From: Ignavibacteria bacterium
GTDB lineage: Bacteria; Bacteroidota; Ignavibacteria; Kapaibacteriales; Kapaibacteriaceae
Length of the DNA stretch: 64,000 nucleotides
Assembly: GCA_016191145.1 (NCBI GenBank)
Contig: JACPPD010000018.1
Location: 18,098 to 82,097 of the forward strand
Direction of reading: 5' to 3'
How positions within the stretch are numbered: position 1 is the stretch's first letter; the number at the start of each line of letters is the position of its first letter. A model generated the notes under the pieces. It saw only the letters and a list, made by a program, of their open reading frames with translations. It searched no databases and had not been told where the DNA came from. The position numbers and the translations under genes were made by a program. Of the stretch, positions 43,946-51,766 are shown one piece after another.

Positions 43946-44376
43946 TGCACCTCCGTTTTGGAATATGGTTTCTTCTTTTTCTGATTATGTGGTTTGCAAA
44001 TTCGTCGTGCAAACGACATTACTGTGAAGCTCATTGTAGCCCACTATGTGTTGTGATCAAACTTCAAAGTATAGAAGAAGACGGTGACATAAACAACCCA
44101 CAAGTCGATAGCTTGGTTGATTTTACGACGGCATACATGTGCGATTCTTTGAATGGTCGACAATGTTGGGAGGGAGTGACAATGTTTGCTTATAGATTGG
44201 CACGAGACAAAAAATTCACAAATAATCATCGTTACCATCTTGATTCGATCGAAGAAAGGTATTGTGGTGACAGTGCGTCTGTTATTATGTCAAGAGCAAA
44301 CCACACAGAGGAATATGGTCTTATAAGACACGGTTCCTCCTGGAGGGTAGTCTCGTGGAAATACAAGAGTAGATAG
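43942..44376 (+). CDS. Candidate immunity protein of the first RHS toxin
   Basis: The 144-residue protein has a hydrophobic N-terminus (FGIWFLLFLIMWFANSSC) that looks like a lipoprotein signal with Cys23. It has six further Cys, several clustered early (CKRHYCEAHCSPLC). It starts in a 4-bp overlap with the RHS toxin stop, the usual place for an immunity gene. A location outside the inner membrane fits a toxin acting in the periplasm. I recognise no family; the immunity role rests on position only. Confidence 0.55.
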   Translation: MMHLRFGIWFLLFLIMWFANSSCKRHYCEAHCSPLCVVIKLQSIEEDGDINNPQVDSLVDFTTAYMCDSLNGRQCWEGVTMFAYRLARDKKFTNNHRYHLDSIEERYCGDSASVIMSRANHTEEYGLIRHGSSWRVVSWKYKSR

Positions 44377-44382
44377 ACTATA

Positions 44383-46275
44383 TTGGTCAGATGCCTGCTA
44401 ACCATGAACATCAGTTTTCAGTATGAATGTTTGAAGGTGCGGCTTAAACGCTGTGAGTGGAAGGGTGTACCCTTGTACAATGGCAACATTGCATCGTGGA
44501 TGTGGAATACACGTCAGAACGATGGTGTGCCCCTTACCGCACTTGCAGGCGTGTACCGCTACGACATGCTGAACAGAATTAAAGCCGACACAATTCATGA
44601 AAGGGGCTCTGGTAGCTGGTTGGCCAGCACCGGTGTGTTCGATACTAAATATTCATACGATCCCAACGGTAACATTCTTGCGCTCAGACGCAACGATGAC
44701 GGCGGATCTCAATTCGATAATCTTACATACACGTACCTTAGTGAAACGAACAAGCTCACGCACATCGATGATACTGAAGCCGATGGAGTTCATGCATCGG
44801 ATCTCGACGATCAGATAGCCAACAACTACACGTACGATGCCACCGGAAACCTCACATCCGATGTTAAGGAAGACATCGATCTCATCGCTTGGACACCGTC
44901 GAACAAAATCGATTCCATCATGAAAGGCGACACACTGGCGGTCTCCTATCGGTACGACGGCATGGGCAACCGAGTGATAAAGCGAGTGTGGGATGGTGAA
45001 GGGGCAACCACGTTGAAGAGTACAACGTGGTACGTCAGAGACGCTCAGGGCAATCCCATGGGCATTTATACACAAGTGGCTGATACCGGTGATATCACCC
45101 TTGGTGAACTGCCTATGTATGGATCAGACAGACTAGGTCTCATGCAGGTGCAAGCCTCTTATGCAGCACCAACGTCAGGCACAATATTCGATCGCACTGT
45201 TGGACTCAAGCGATACGAGATGAAGGATCATCTGGGAAATGTAAGAGCAATCCTAACAGATGCAGTCGTTGACATCGGATCCTCAGACCTGATTGCAATG
45301 GTTGTCAGCCGAACAGATTATTATCCGTTTGGCATGCCGATGACGGGAAGGGCTTACAATACAAGTTCATCTTACCGATATGGTTTCAATGGGGCTGAGG
45401 AGGATAACGAAGTAAAAGGTGAAGGAAATAGTTATTCATTTAAGTTCAGAGTTTACGACCCAAGAATGGGGCGCTTTCTTTCTGTTGACCCTCTTTCTAA
45501 AAATTATCCGTGGAATAGCCCTTATGCTTTTGCTGAAAATGATGTAATTAGAGCAATAGACCTTGAAGGGCTGGAAAAATATATAGTTACTGTAAGGTCA
45601 TTTATTCCAATGAAGACTTTAGACAACCCTTCTTATTCACTTAATTTCAAATCATCTTCTTTCGGTGGCGATAATAGGAATTACTACACTGTCAATAATG
45701 CGTCCTATAGAACAGAGCAAAAAGTAGTTGCAGACTTTGACCAAAGAAAGGTTTATTATACAAATAATATTGCAAGTGGTTCTATTGGATATGACAGTAA
45801 AGGCAATGTTGTAGAGACTTCAGACCCCGCAACAGCTGGAACTATAAGTAATACTCCAATGACAGAAAAATCTACTTCTGTAACTATTTACTTAAAAGTG
45901 GACGCTTCAAATAAATTAGTTTTTGGTGCTCCTGCAATTAATTATGATTTGGCAGTTACTATTACTCCAAATGTTGGTGCTGATGGAAAGCCAATTCTTG
46001 ACAAAAGTGGTAATCAAACTTTCAATTATCAAATGAAAGGAGCAACAGACGGTTTTCCTGCATACGAACTTTGGATAACAGACGAAAAAAGTAATAAATC
46101 TTTTCTACTCTTTAATAGTACTCCAACCGAAACAGGAGAAATGCCGAGAGCTTTATTTCCTCCAATGGAATACAAGTATAACTTAAAGGGTAATAATGGA
46201 AATGCGACCCCTGCAACAACAGTTCCATTTAGCAATACAAGCAACTCTATTGAATGTATAGATGATTGTGATTAA
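44383..46275 (+). CDS. Second RHS core with a different toxin tip (5' truncated)
   Basis: The 630-residue product repeats the RHS core of the upstream gene ([81 protein letters not shown]). It keeps one more YD block, starting at [14 protein letters not shown]. From [12 protein letters not shown] on the tip is different and clearly AT-richer: [46 protein letters not shown], and a Ser/Thr/Asn-rich end. VRSFIP and SYRT-type segments recall DUF3238, which is tentative. The N-terminus is unclear and lacks a secretion signal. A small membrane protein gene follows. Confidence 0.7.
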   Translation: MVRCLLTMNISFQYECLKVRLKRCEWKGVPLYNGNIASWMWNTRQNDGVPLTALAGVYRYDMLNRIKADTIHERGSGSWLASTGVFDTKYSYDPNGNILALRRNDDGGSQFDNLTYTYLSETNKLTHIDDTEADGVHASDLDDQIANNYTYDATGNLTSDVKEDIDLIAWTPSNKIDSIMKGDTLAVSYRYDGMGNRVIKRVWDGEGATTLKSTTWYVRDAQGNPMGIYTQVADTGDITLGELPMYGSDRLGLMQVQASYAAPTSGTIFDRTVGLKRYEMKDHLGNVRAILTDAVVDIGSSDLIAMVVSRTDYYPFGMPMTGRAYNTSSSYRYGFNGAEEDNEVKGEGNSYSFKFRVYDPRMGRFLSVDPLSKNYPWNSPYAFAENDVIRAIDLEGLEKYIVTVRSFIPMKTLDNPSYSLNFKSSSFGGDNRNYYTVNNASYRTEQKVVADFDQRKVYYTNNIASGSIGYDSKGNVVETSDPATAGTISNTPMTEKSTSVTIYLKVDASNKLVFGAPAINYDLAVTITPNVGADGKPILDKSGNQTFNYQMKGATDGFPAYELWITDEKSNKSFLLFNSTPTETGEMPRALFPPMEYKYNLKGNNGNATPATTVPFSNTSNSIECIDDCD

Positions 46276-46284
46276 AATTTGAAA

Positions 46285-46722
46285 ATGATGATAAAATTAA
46301 AAAACATTTCTACTGCGTTAGTATTTTGGATTGTACAAAATGTAGTTGAAACAATAGTTGTATTGATATTAGGCTATATAGGATTTGATGTTATGGGAGA
46401 GTTTTGCAAAAACTGTCTATTGATTGAAAATATAGAAGGTGCAGCTTGGGGCATGGGGATTAAGTCACTGATCTTTCTCTTGCCATATATTCTCTTGTTT
46501 GTAATAATCAGCTATGTACCATTATTTAATAATAATCAGAGCAATATTAAAAATGCATTTCTAAATGCAGTGATTAGTTGTTTGATAATTATTCTTATAG
46601 GCATATTAAGGCCTGATGAATTATTACAGATGTGGCGACCATTATTAGCAACGTTTGTCTCTTCTGGTTTAATCATCTTATTCTTGAAACTTAAAGCCGG
46701 ATCATGTCCGTTTTTGCGTTGA
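46285..46722 (+). CDS. Small four-helix membrane protein, candidate immunity
   Basis: The 145-residue, AT-rich gene encodes about four membrane helices (ALVFWIVQNVVETIVVLILG, SLIFLLPYILLFVIISYVPL, AFLNAVISCLIIILIGIL, LLATFVSSGLIILFLKL). It lies 9 bp after the second RHS gene (a TTG at 46279 would leave 3 bp). Base composition matches the toxin tip rather than the RHS core, so tip and this gene probably moved together. Immunity function is inferred from place and composition; no family is recognised. Confidence 0.5.
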   Translation: MMIKLKNISTALVFWIVQNVVETIVVLILGYIGFDVMGEFCKNCLLIENIEGAAWGMGIKSLIFLLPYILLFVIISYVPLFNNNQSNIKNAFLNAVISCLIIILIGILRPDELLQMWRPLLATFVSSGLIILFLKLKAGSCPFLR

Positions 46723-46791
46723 AATTCTCGAAGGCTTTGATTCTAAATGTTGTTTGAATCGTTGTTGATTGATTTCGTTTTGAATCGCCAT

Positions 46792-47013
46792 CTACAATCT
46801 AGGTAATTGGCGAAAATTGTGAATCTTGTTCCGGGATGGCTCGAGTTCCATCAGCGCCAGTGCAGTCCATCGCATCCGTTGATCTGCGGTAATCCATCGC
46901 GTGATATGACGCGTGTATTGTGCAACACCACTATTGACGCTCTCAATGATGGTTGTCGTAAGGAAGCATCGTCCGAAGGTCGCATGCAGGCTTAACCGTG
47001 CCAGCGTGAACAT
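46792..47013 (-). pseudogene. IS256-type transposase C-terminal fragment
   Basis: The frame TTTIIESVNSGVAQYTRHIT, RWITADQRMRWTALALMELE, PSRNKIHNFRQLPRL matches the end of mutator/IS256-like transposases, where I-E-S-x-N precedes a W-x-x-x-x-Q-R-x-R-W block. Only about 70 residues remain. Confidence 0.6.
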
Positions 47014-47086
47014 ATCATCCGTTCTAGACCCCTAAATAGTTGGACAGTCATTCTACTTTTGAAATACTAAGAAGTAGAGGTCTCGG

Positions 47087-47208
47087 ATGTCCCGACATTC
47101 ACGATTTAAGGCTGAGCAGAAGCTCAAGATTCTGCGGGAAGTGGAAGAGCATGGGCTTGCTGTTACTCTGGGTAAACACGGGCTGTATACGAAGTCTATC
47201 TATCAATT
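47087..47208 (+). pseudogene. IS3-type orfA N-terminal fragment
   Basis: MSRHSRFKAEQKLKILREVE then EHGLAVTLGKHGLYTKSIYQ matches the HTH start of IS3-type OrfA. The frame then runs into unrelated sequence (to 47362). A possible IS left end (TTGGACAGTCATTC) lies just upstream at about 47039. Confidence 0.6.
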
Positions 47209-47358
47209 CGAGGTATCGGCCCCAGTAAGTACATCTGTTATTCAACAAAATGATGAAATAAATACGCGCCACAACAAGCGAAAATGGTGCAATGAACAAG
47301 CTAAAAATATGTTCAGTGTGGTGGATGCGTGGAAGCATAGTGGGCTGGTCCCGCAAAA

Positions 47359-47892
47359 TTAGACACTCTTCTTAGTCAATCGTAGTTTACGAATGTACGC
47401 ACCTTCGAATGCAACCGGTGTCGTGTATTCGAGAGTTGAATGCAGGCGACGTTGATTGTAATATTCGATATAATGCCAGACTTCGAATCGAACATGGTCA
47501 ACATTGCGGTAGATCATTTTGTCTAACCCCTCAATCTTGAGTGTCGAGAAAAATGATTCCACAGGTGCATTATCCCAGCAATTGCCTTTACGACTCATGC
47601 TCCGGCGTGCTTTGCAGGAATTCTTAAGAAATCGACGGTAACCGCGCGAGGCATACTGTTTCCCGCGATCGCTATGCAGGATCATTCCCGTCGGATTACC
47701 CCGATTCTTCCATGCTTTCCACGCAGCCATGATCACAAGACGTTGATCAATTGCTTCGTCGACGTGTCGGGCGATGATTCGGCGCAAGAACAGATCCAAA
47801 GTCGCAACAGAATCGATTTTCCCACAACAACATTGCAACTCTCCCCCTGGCCCCCTCTCCTTGCGGAGAGGGGGTGGTGCCACACCAACCAT
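47359..47892 (-). pseudogene. IS3-type transposase orfB fragment
   Basis: The frame keeps the second half of an rve transposase: HSDRGKQYASRGYRRFL, GNCWDNAPVESFFSTLK (the second Asp and the Glu of the DDE triad) and the ending YYNQRRLHSTLEYTTPVAFE. The first Asp region is missing. The N-terminal 30 residues (PPPLRKERGPGGE) are only a translation of palindromic repeat family 2. The IS end GGTCCCGCAAAATTAGACAC lies beside the stop, as at 30305. Confidence 0.75.
47851..47874. repeat. Palindromic repeat, family 2
   Basis: Perfect 10-bp stem CCCCCTCTCC / GGAGAGGGGG with loop TTGC, preceded by CATTGCAACTC as at 40472. Confidence 0.8.
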
Positions 47893-47920
47893 GATGCCGG
47901 GTATTACGGATAAACGGCAT
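47893..47920. repeat. Palindromic repeat, family 1 (decayed)
   Basis: ATGCCGGGTAT on the left is paired with AACGGCAT on the right, with several mismatches compared with the copies at 29172 and 42345. Confidence 0.55.
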
Positions 47921-47977
47921 GGAGGGAAATTCGATTAATTGTTAATGAAGCGGGGGGAAGGTCAATTATTAGTGAAC

Positions 47978-48315
47978 TTAGTGTTCGGGTTGCCAGAGTA
48001 AAATGTTTGTTTGTGGATATCCATCCGCGAACTTTTTCTGTTCTTCCGTTAGTAAGTCGTTTTCTATATCCTCTGCTTCCCAGAACTCACGAGGCAAGAA
48101 GAACTGGTGGAGTAATGCGCCGTCGACAGATGCATCGCGTCGCCCTTTGCTCTTAATGGCTACTCTTCAATGAATTGCCACTGCATCTTCTTGGACAGCG
48201 TTTGCAGAAGATCCTGAAACGCATTCCGCACGGTCATCTGTCCGTGTTTCTCGAACTGTTTAAGTTCGGTGAAGTAGTCTTTTACTGGCTTGTGGGAGGG
48301 CTTGAGGTCGAGCAT
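47978..48315 (-). pseudogene. Broken type IIG/ISP restriction-modification gene (N-terminal piece)
   Basis: Minus-strand frames give MLDLKPSHKPVKDYFTELKQ, FEKHGQMTVRNAFQDLLQTL and SKKMQWQFIEE, then a frameshift to VAIKSKGRRDASVDGALLHQ, FFLPREFWEAEDIENDLLTE and EQKKFADGYPQTNILLWQPE, then a stop. The tail W-E-A-x-D-x-x-x-D-L followed by K-K-F-x-x-G-Y-P-x-T-N-I-L resembles the N-terminal nuclease-like domain of single-chain type ISP/IIG restriction-modification enzymes. The methyltransferase part is absent. This frame-broken piece fills most of the gap between 47893 and 48427. Confidence 0.65.
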
Positions 48316-48427
48316 GGATTCCAAACAGCTCAATCGTTACAAAGACAATTGTTCAACCCAATTATCCCCTTGACGAACCCAATGGCTAATAGGCTAGGTA
48401 TAAATACGACTTCAACGTTGTTAATGA

Positions 48428-49384
48428 CTAAGGATTATAAGGTCTGAGCAAGAGTTCGTACTCAGATTCATGAAGTTCTATCTGCATGTCCACCAATTTG
48501 AGATTGTACTCACTATTTATGTTGTTCAGAATTTCACGAATCCTTTGTTTGTCTTCTTGGGAACATCTCAAGCCGTACGCTACTCCTTGTAGTGCATCGG
48601 GCGGGAACGAGAAAAGGTGAAACGTCTTTCCATTTACGGTTACAGTTTCATCGGATTCACTAAACGGCCGAATACACCTCATCTCTGTCTCATACGACCA
48701 TACATCAGACTTGGTGAAAAACAAACTCTGAATCAATTCTGCATTGATACCATCATCATCAAAATTCTGCAAAAGCACATCTCGATACGTTGGACGTTGC
48801 TTGCTGTATTGAACAGGTCTAACTTTTCTTATTGCTTCTGCCTTATGCCCCGACTGTTGGAAGAATTCATGATTCTCAAAAAAGACCAAAGAAACACCCC
48901 GATGTGAATCCGCGTAATGTGCCCACATCAATTCCTCAAATGGGTGAGACCCTCCAAGACATAGGAATCCCAAGGATTGAGAAATACAACTGCGCATAGC
49001 ATCATTTGTGAGCTTTGTAAACAAAGGTGGTAGCGACTGAACGACACTTCGAGTTAGTTGCGCAAATTCAGGTGTTTTAAAAACAACATCGTTTGCATAC
49101 TTGACGTAAGCACCGAAGTCGCCAACCTCACTTTTGTGTTCTGGTACTAAGTCGTCGTAGGTCTTTTTCAAGTTATCCAATAACTCCAACGAAAATTCTG
49201 GTTTGGTCACACCTTCTTGTATTCTCGTTTCTAGCGTAGAATGCGACATCGGTTCGAAGTATGTAGAGGTCTCAAAACAGTCATTGAATTCAGCTGGGGG
49301 CGTAAATCGGATCTTGAGATTAGTTAATATCTGTTCGGCAAGTTCTACGGTCGTGTACTTATACAAATTCAAGGATACCTCCAC
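48428..49384 (-). CDS. DUF2971 family protein
   Basis: The 318-residue protein matches DUF2971: an opening LYKYTTVELAEQILTNLKIR, FTPPAEFNDCFET, then CLGGSHPFEELMWAHYADSH with RGVSLVFF, VRPVQYSKQRPTYRD, and FFTKSDVWSYETEMRCIRPF. The family is of unknown function and is frequently found in mobile or defence-rich regions. It is a complete single gene, flanked by the restriction-modification remnant and the second IS copy. A defence role is possible but not shown. Confidence 0.8.
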   Translation of the reverse strand: MEVSLNLYKYTTVELAEQILTNLKIRFTPPAEFNDCFETSTYFEPMSHSTLETRIQEGVTKPEFSLELLDNLKKTYDDLVPEHKSEVGDFGAYVKYANDVVFKTPEFAQLTRSVVQSLPPLFTKLTNDAMRSCISQSLGFLCLGGSHPFEELMWAHYADSHRGVSLVFFENHEFFQQSGHKAEAIRKVRPVQYSKQRPTYRDVLLQNFDDDGINAELIQSLFFTKSDVWSYETEMRCIRPFSESDETVTVNGKTFHLFSFPPDALQGVAYGLRCSQEDKQRIREILNNINSEYNLKLVDMQIELHESEYELLLRPYNP

Positions 49385-49481
49385 ATCAAGGTTAAAAACA
49401 TACTCCTAATAGCAATTGTCTGTACTATTTATTATGACAAAACATACTTAGCGGAGTGGAAGAATGCAAGTAATCAAGAAA

Positions 49482-50500
49482 TGAGGTTCCCCCAATTCCG
49501 TTGTCAGTGAACCTGATCAATGAGCTGTTGTTTCAAATAGGTTTCAAATTCAACAGGGGTCTTGTAATTGAGTGATGAGTGCATTCGCTTCATGTTGTAA
49601 CACAAATGTACTCAGTTGTACACGACGGAGCGTGCATGTCGAAGGTCATCAAAGATCATCTGGCTGCGAAGTTCTTCTTTCATGCGTGACCAAAACGATT
49701 CCATTGGTGCGTTGTCGTAACAGTTTCCGACTCCGGTGGCGTAGATGCTTTGCACGATGTTGCGTTTAGCAAGCTCGGTTTTAAAGATGTCGGCATTGAA
49801 TTGACTTCCTCGGTCGGAATGAAAGATCACCGGCTCGGAGGGTAAATGCCGTCGCAACTTACACGCTTGATCTAATGCATGCAGAAGCGTTTTGGTCTGC
49901 ATCGAATGCGATACGGTAACTCCGAGAATACGTCGTGAGCATGAATCGATAATTGCTATAGCATATGCATTGCCGTTGCCTCACGGAAGTTCCGTGAAAT
50001 CGCTCAGCCATACTTTATCAGGATGTTGAACATCAAACGCACGCTGCAAGAGGTTCTCGCCGGTGCCCGTGTATGCGATGAGTCCGTTGTTGGCCGATAC
50101 CGACGCTTTGGTGATACACGAAGTCCATTCTTGCTCATCATTCGCTCAATGGTTTTGTGCGTGATCACATCACCGGTTCTGCGAAACTCGGGTGTCATGC
50201 GTGGACTACCGAACGTTTCTTTACTCCAGGTATGGATGCGCTGGATGTTCTCAGTGATTCGATTTCTCAGTCTCTCACACGCCCGCTGCTGCTATCCGCG
50301 TGTTGAGTGTGTCGATATTCACCCCCACCTTCTGGGCTACGGTCGCCACTGGCAACCTGCGTTTCATAACGAAGGCAATTGCTTCTCACTAGAACGCCTC
50401 GTCATGGCGCATACTTCGTTTTGCTTTTTCCATAATCCTTCTCCACAGATTTATGTGATGGAGATCACAGCTGCTGTTATTTAAACCGGGGGGAATCTGA
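49482..50500 (-). mobile_element. IS3-family element, copy 2 (decayed)
   Basis: It begins TGAGGTTCCCCCAATTCCG and ends GGGGGGAATCTGA, and is closely similar to copy 1 at 32809-33826 over its whole length, including the shortened orfA/orfB junction. Its frames are broken by stops and frameshifts. Confidence 0.8.
49505..50425 (-). pseudogene. IS3-family transposase, frame-broken
   Basis: The catalytic core (FHSDRGSQFNADIFKTELAK, NCYDNAPMESFWSRMKEELR) is intact in one frame at 49612-49902, but a stop follows VVYN before VHLCYNMKRMHSSLNYKTPV. The upstream part (TGDVITHKTIERMMSKNGLR) lies in another frame at 50004-50198. The orfA-like start reads MRHDEAF-stop. The element cannot make a functional transposase. 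Confidence 0.8.
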
Positions 50501-50548
50501 TAACTCTTGTCTGAGGCAAGGGGTATTCCACGCCGCTTAATCGGCTAA

Positions 50549-50674
50549 ACATCTACTTTCGCGGGAAAAACACCTACTTCAGCGCGATATTCTCCTTCCA
50601 ACGCGACAAAAACACCTTGCGACGTGTCGATTGCACCTTCAGACGTGATAAAAACACCTTAAAACCCTACGATT
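50549..50674. repeat. 21-bp imperfect tandem repeat, six units
   Basis: Six consecutive 21-bp units follow the pattern ACACCTTCNGACGCGAYAAAA (starts at 50549, 50570, 50591, 50612, 50633, 50654). They could be iteron-like binding sites, or a decayed heptad-coding repeat, since 21 bp is seven codons and a minus-strand frame reads KVFLSRLKVQSTRR then KVFLSRWKENIALK. They fill most of the 250-bp gap between the IS copy and the HTH gene. Confidence 0.7.
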
Positions 50675-50749
50675 TTTTCTACCATAACAAGACAATCTCA
50701 TGTTTTCGGCAAGGTTGATGAGCGAAACGCGTACCAATTGTTCAATGGA

Positions 50750-51766
50750 TTATGTTCTTCCCAAGTATCGGTTGATTTCAGCCTGCTCGTAGCGCTTGGA
50801 ACGACCGATGTGGATGGGAACAAGGTGACCAGCGCGCTCAAGACGATACAATGTGACGCGCGAGACGCCAAGTTGCTCCATAACCTGACTAGTTGATAGC
50901 AGACTCAGAATGTTGGCTGGTTTGTTGACCTGTTGCTGCGATTGAATTGGCGTGTAATCCGGTTTATCATCGGTACGTTCACTGCCATTCATTGCCGTGA
51001 TACGTCGTTGCACCGCTGATGCCAGCACATGGCAGTACACCTCGGTCGACTCCTTGATGCTTTTGAGGAACATTTGCCTAACGTCTGCCATTCCTCCATA
51101 GGTAATGAGTGCTGCGATGATGTCAACGAACGCTAAATCGAGCACTTGACTGTAGATCTTGGTGAAAAGTCTGCGATCCGCATTCGTGAAACTGAAATCA
51201 TCCGGCGCATTGGTAAGCACGCTGCCCAAGACCTCGATGGCCAGAAGCCTGGCATCTCTGTCGCGAACCGAGAGCAGGTCGTGACGCGCCATAATAGCGT
51301 TGTACTTCTGCTCTGCCTCTACAACCGATTGGTTGGATAGAACACGTTCGATACGCTCCTTAAATAATGTTTCCATGTCAGCGCAGAACTCTTCATGCTC
51401 CGATAGTACAAGACATCCACCCCAGAAAATGGTTTGATCCATTCCACTGAAAGGGGCTTGCACCCGACGGTTCAGGTTGCGGATCTGGCGAACTGTACCA
51501 CCGAACCCCAATGCCTCGAATCGTGTTCGCATAACGTCGAGGTTTTTCATAGTCTCGTCAATGCCTAGTTCCGTGATGAGAGTCGTCATCGTGTCGGCAA
51601 CCAAAACTTCTGCCTGATCGAGTTGGTGCTGTACTTCCGATTGCAGAAACTCGATGCGCTTCTTTCGCCCCTTACCATTGCGAAGCATCTCTAATTCTGC
51701 GTTGAGTATTACCTGTGCATGGTGCCATGCAACGGGATGCAACAGAAATAATTCTCTGTCTGTCAT
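50750..51766 (-). CDS. Protein with C-terminal excisionase-type HTH
   Basis: This is a 338-residue protein whose last 55 residues form an excisionase/MerR-like winged helix (LSTSQVMEQLGVSRVTLYRL, ERAGHLVPIHIGRSKRYEQA). The N-terminal 280 residues are helical and unassigned (NGKGRKKRIEFLQSEVQHQL, FWGGCLVLSEHEEF, IIAALITYGGMADVRQMFLK). True excisionases are usually far shorter, so the large N-terminal part is unusual. The ATG at 51766 overlaps the integrase stop by 4 bp (ATGA), so both are made from one mRNA. A recombination directionality or regulatory role is inferred. Confidence 0.7.
   Translation of the reverse strand: MTDRELFLLHPVAWHHAQVILNAELEMLRNGKGRKKRIEFLQSEVQHQLDQAEVLVADTMTTLITELGIDETMKNLDVMRTRFEALGFGGTVRQIRNLNRRVQAPFSGMDQTIFWGGCLVLSEHEEFCADMETLFKERIERVLSNQSVVEAEQKYNAIMARHDLLSVRDRDARLLAIEVLGSVLTNAPDDFSFTNADRRLFTKIYSQVLDLAFVDIIAALITYGGMADVRQMFLKSIKESTEVYCHVLASAVQRRITAMNGSERTDDKPDYTPIQSQQQVNKPANILSLLSTSQVMEQLGVSRVTLYRLERAGHLVPIHIGRSKRYEQAEINRYLGRT

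Noticed and set aside
47209..47358. Continuation of the IS3 orfA frame
   Set aside because: No transposase similarity after Y-Q; it is chance open frame through unrelated sequence.
50549..50674. Possible CRISPR array
   Set aside because: Units are contiguous 21-bp repeats without spacers.
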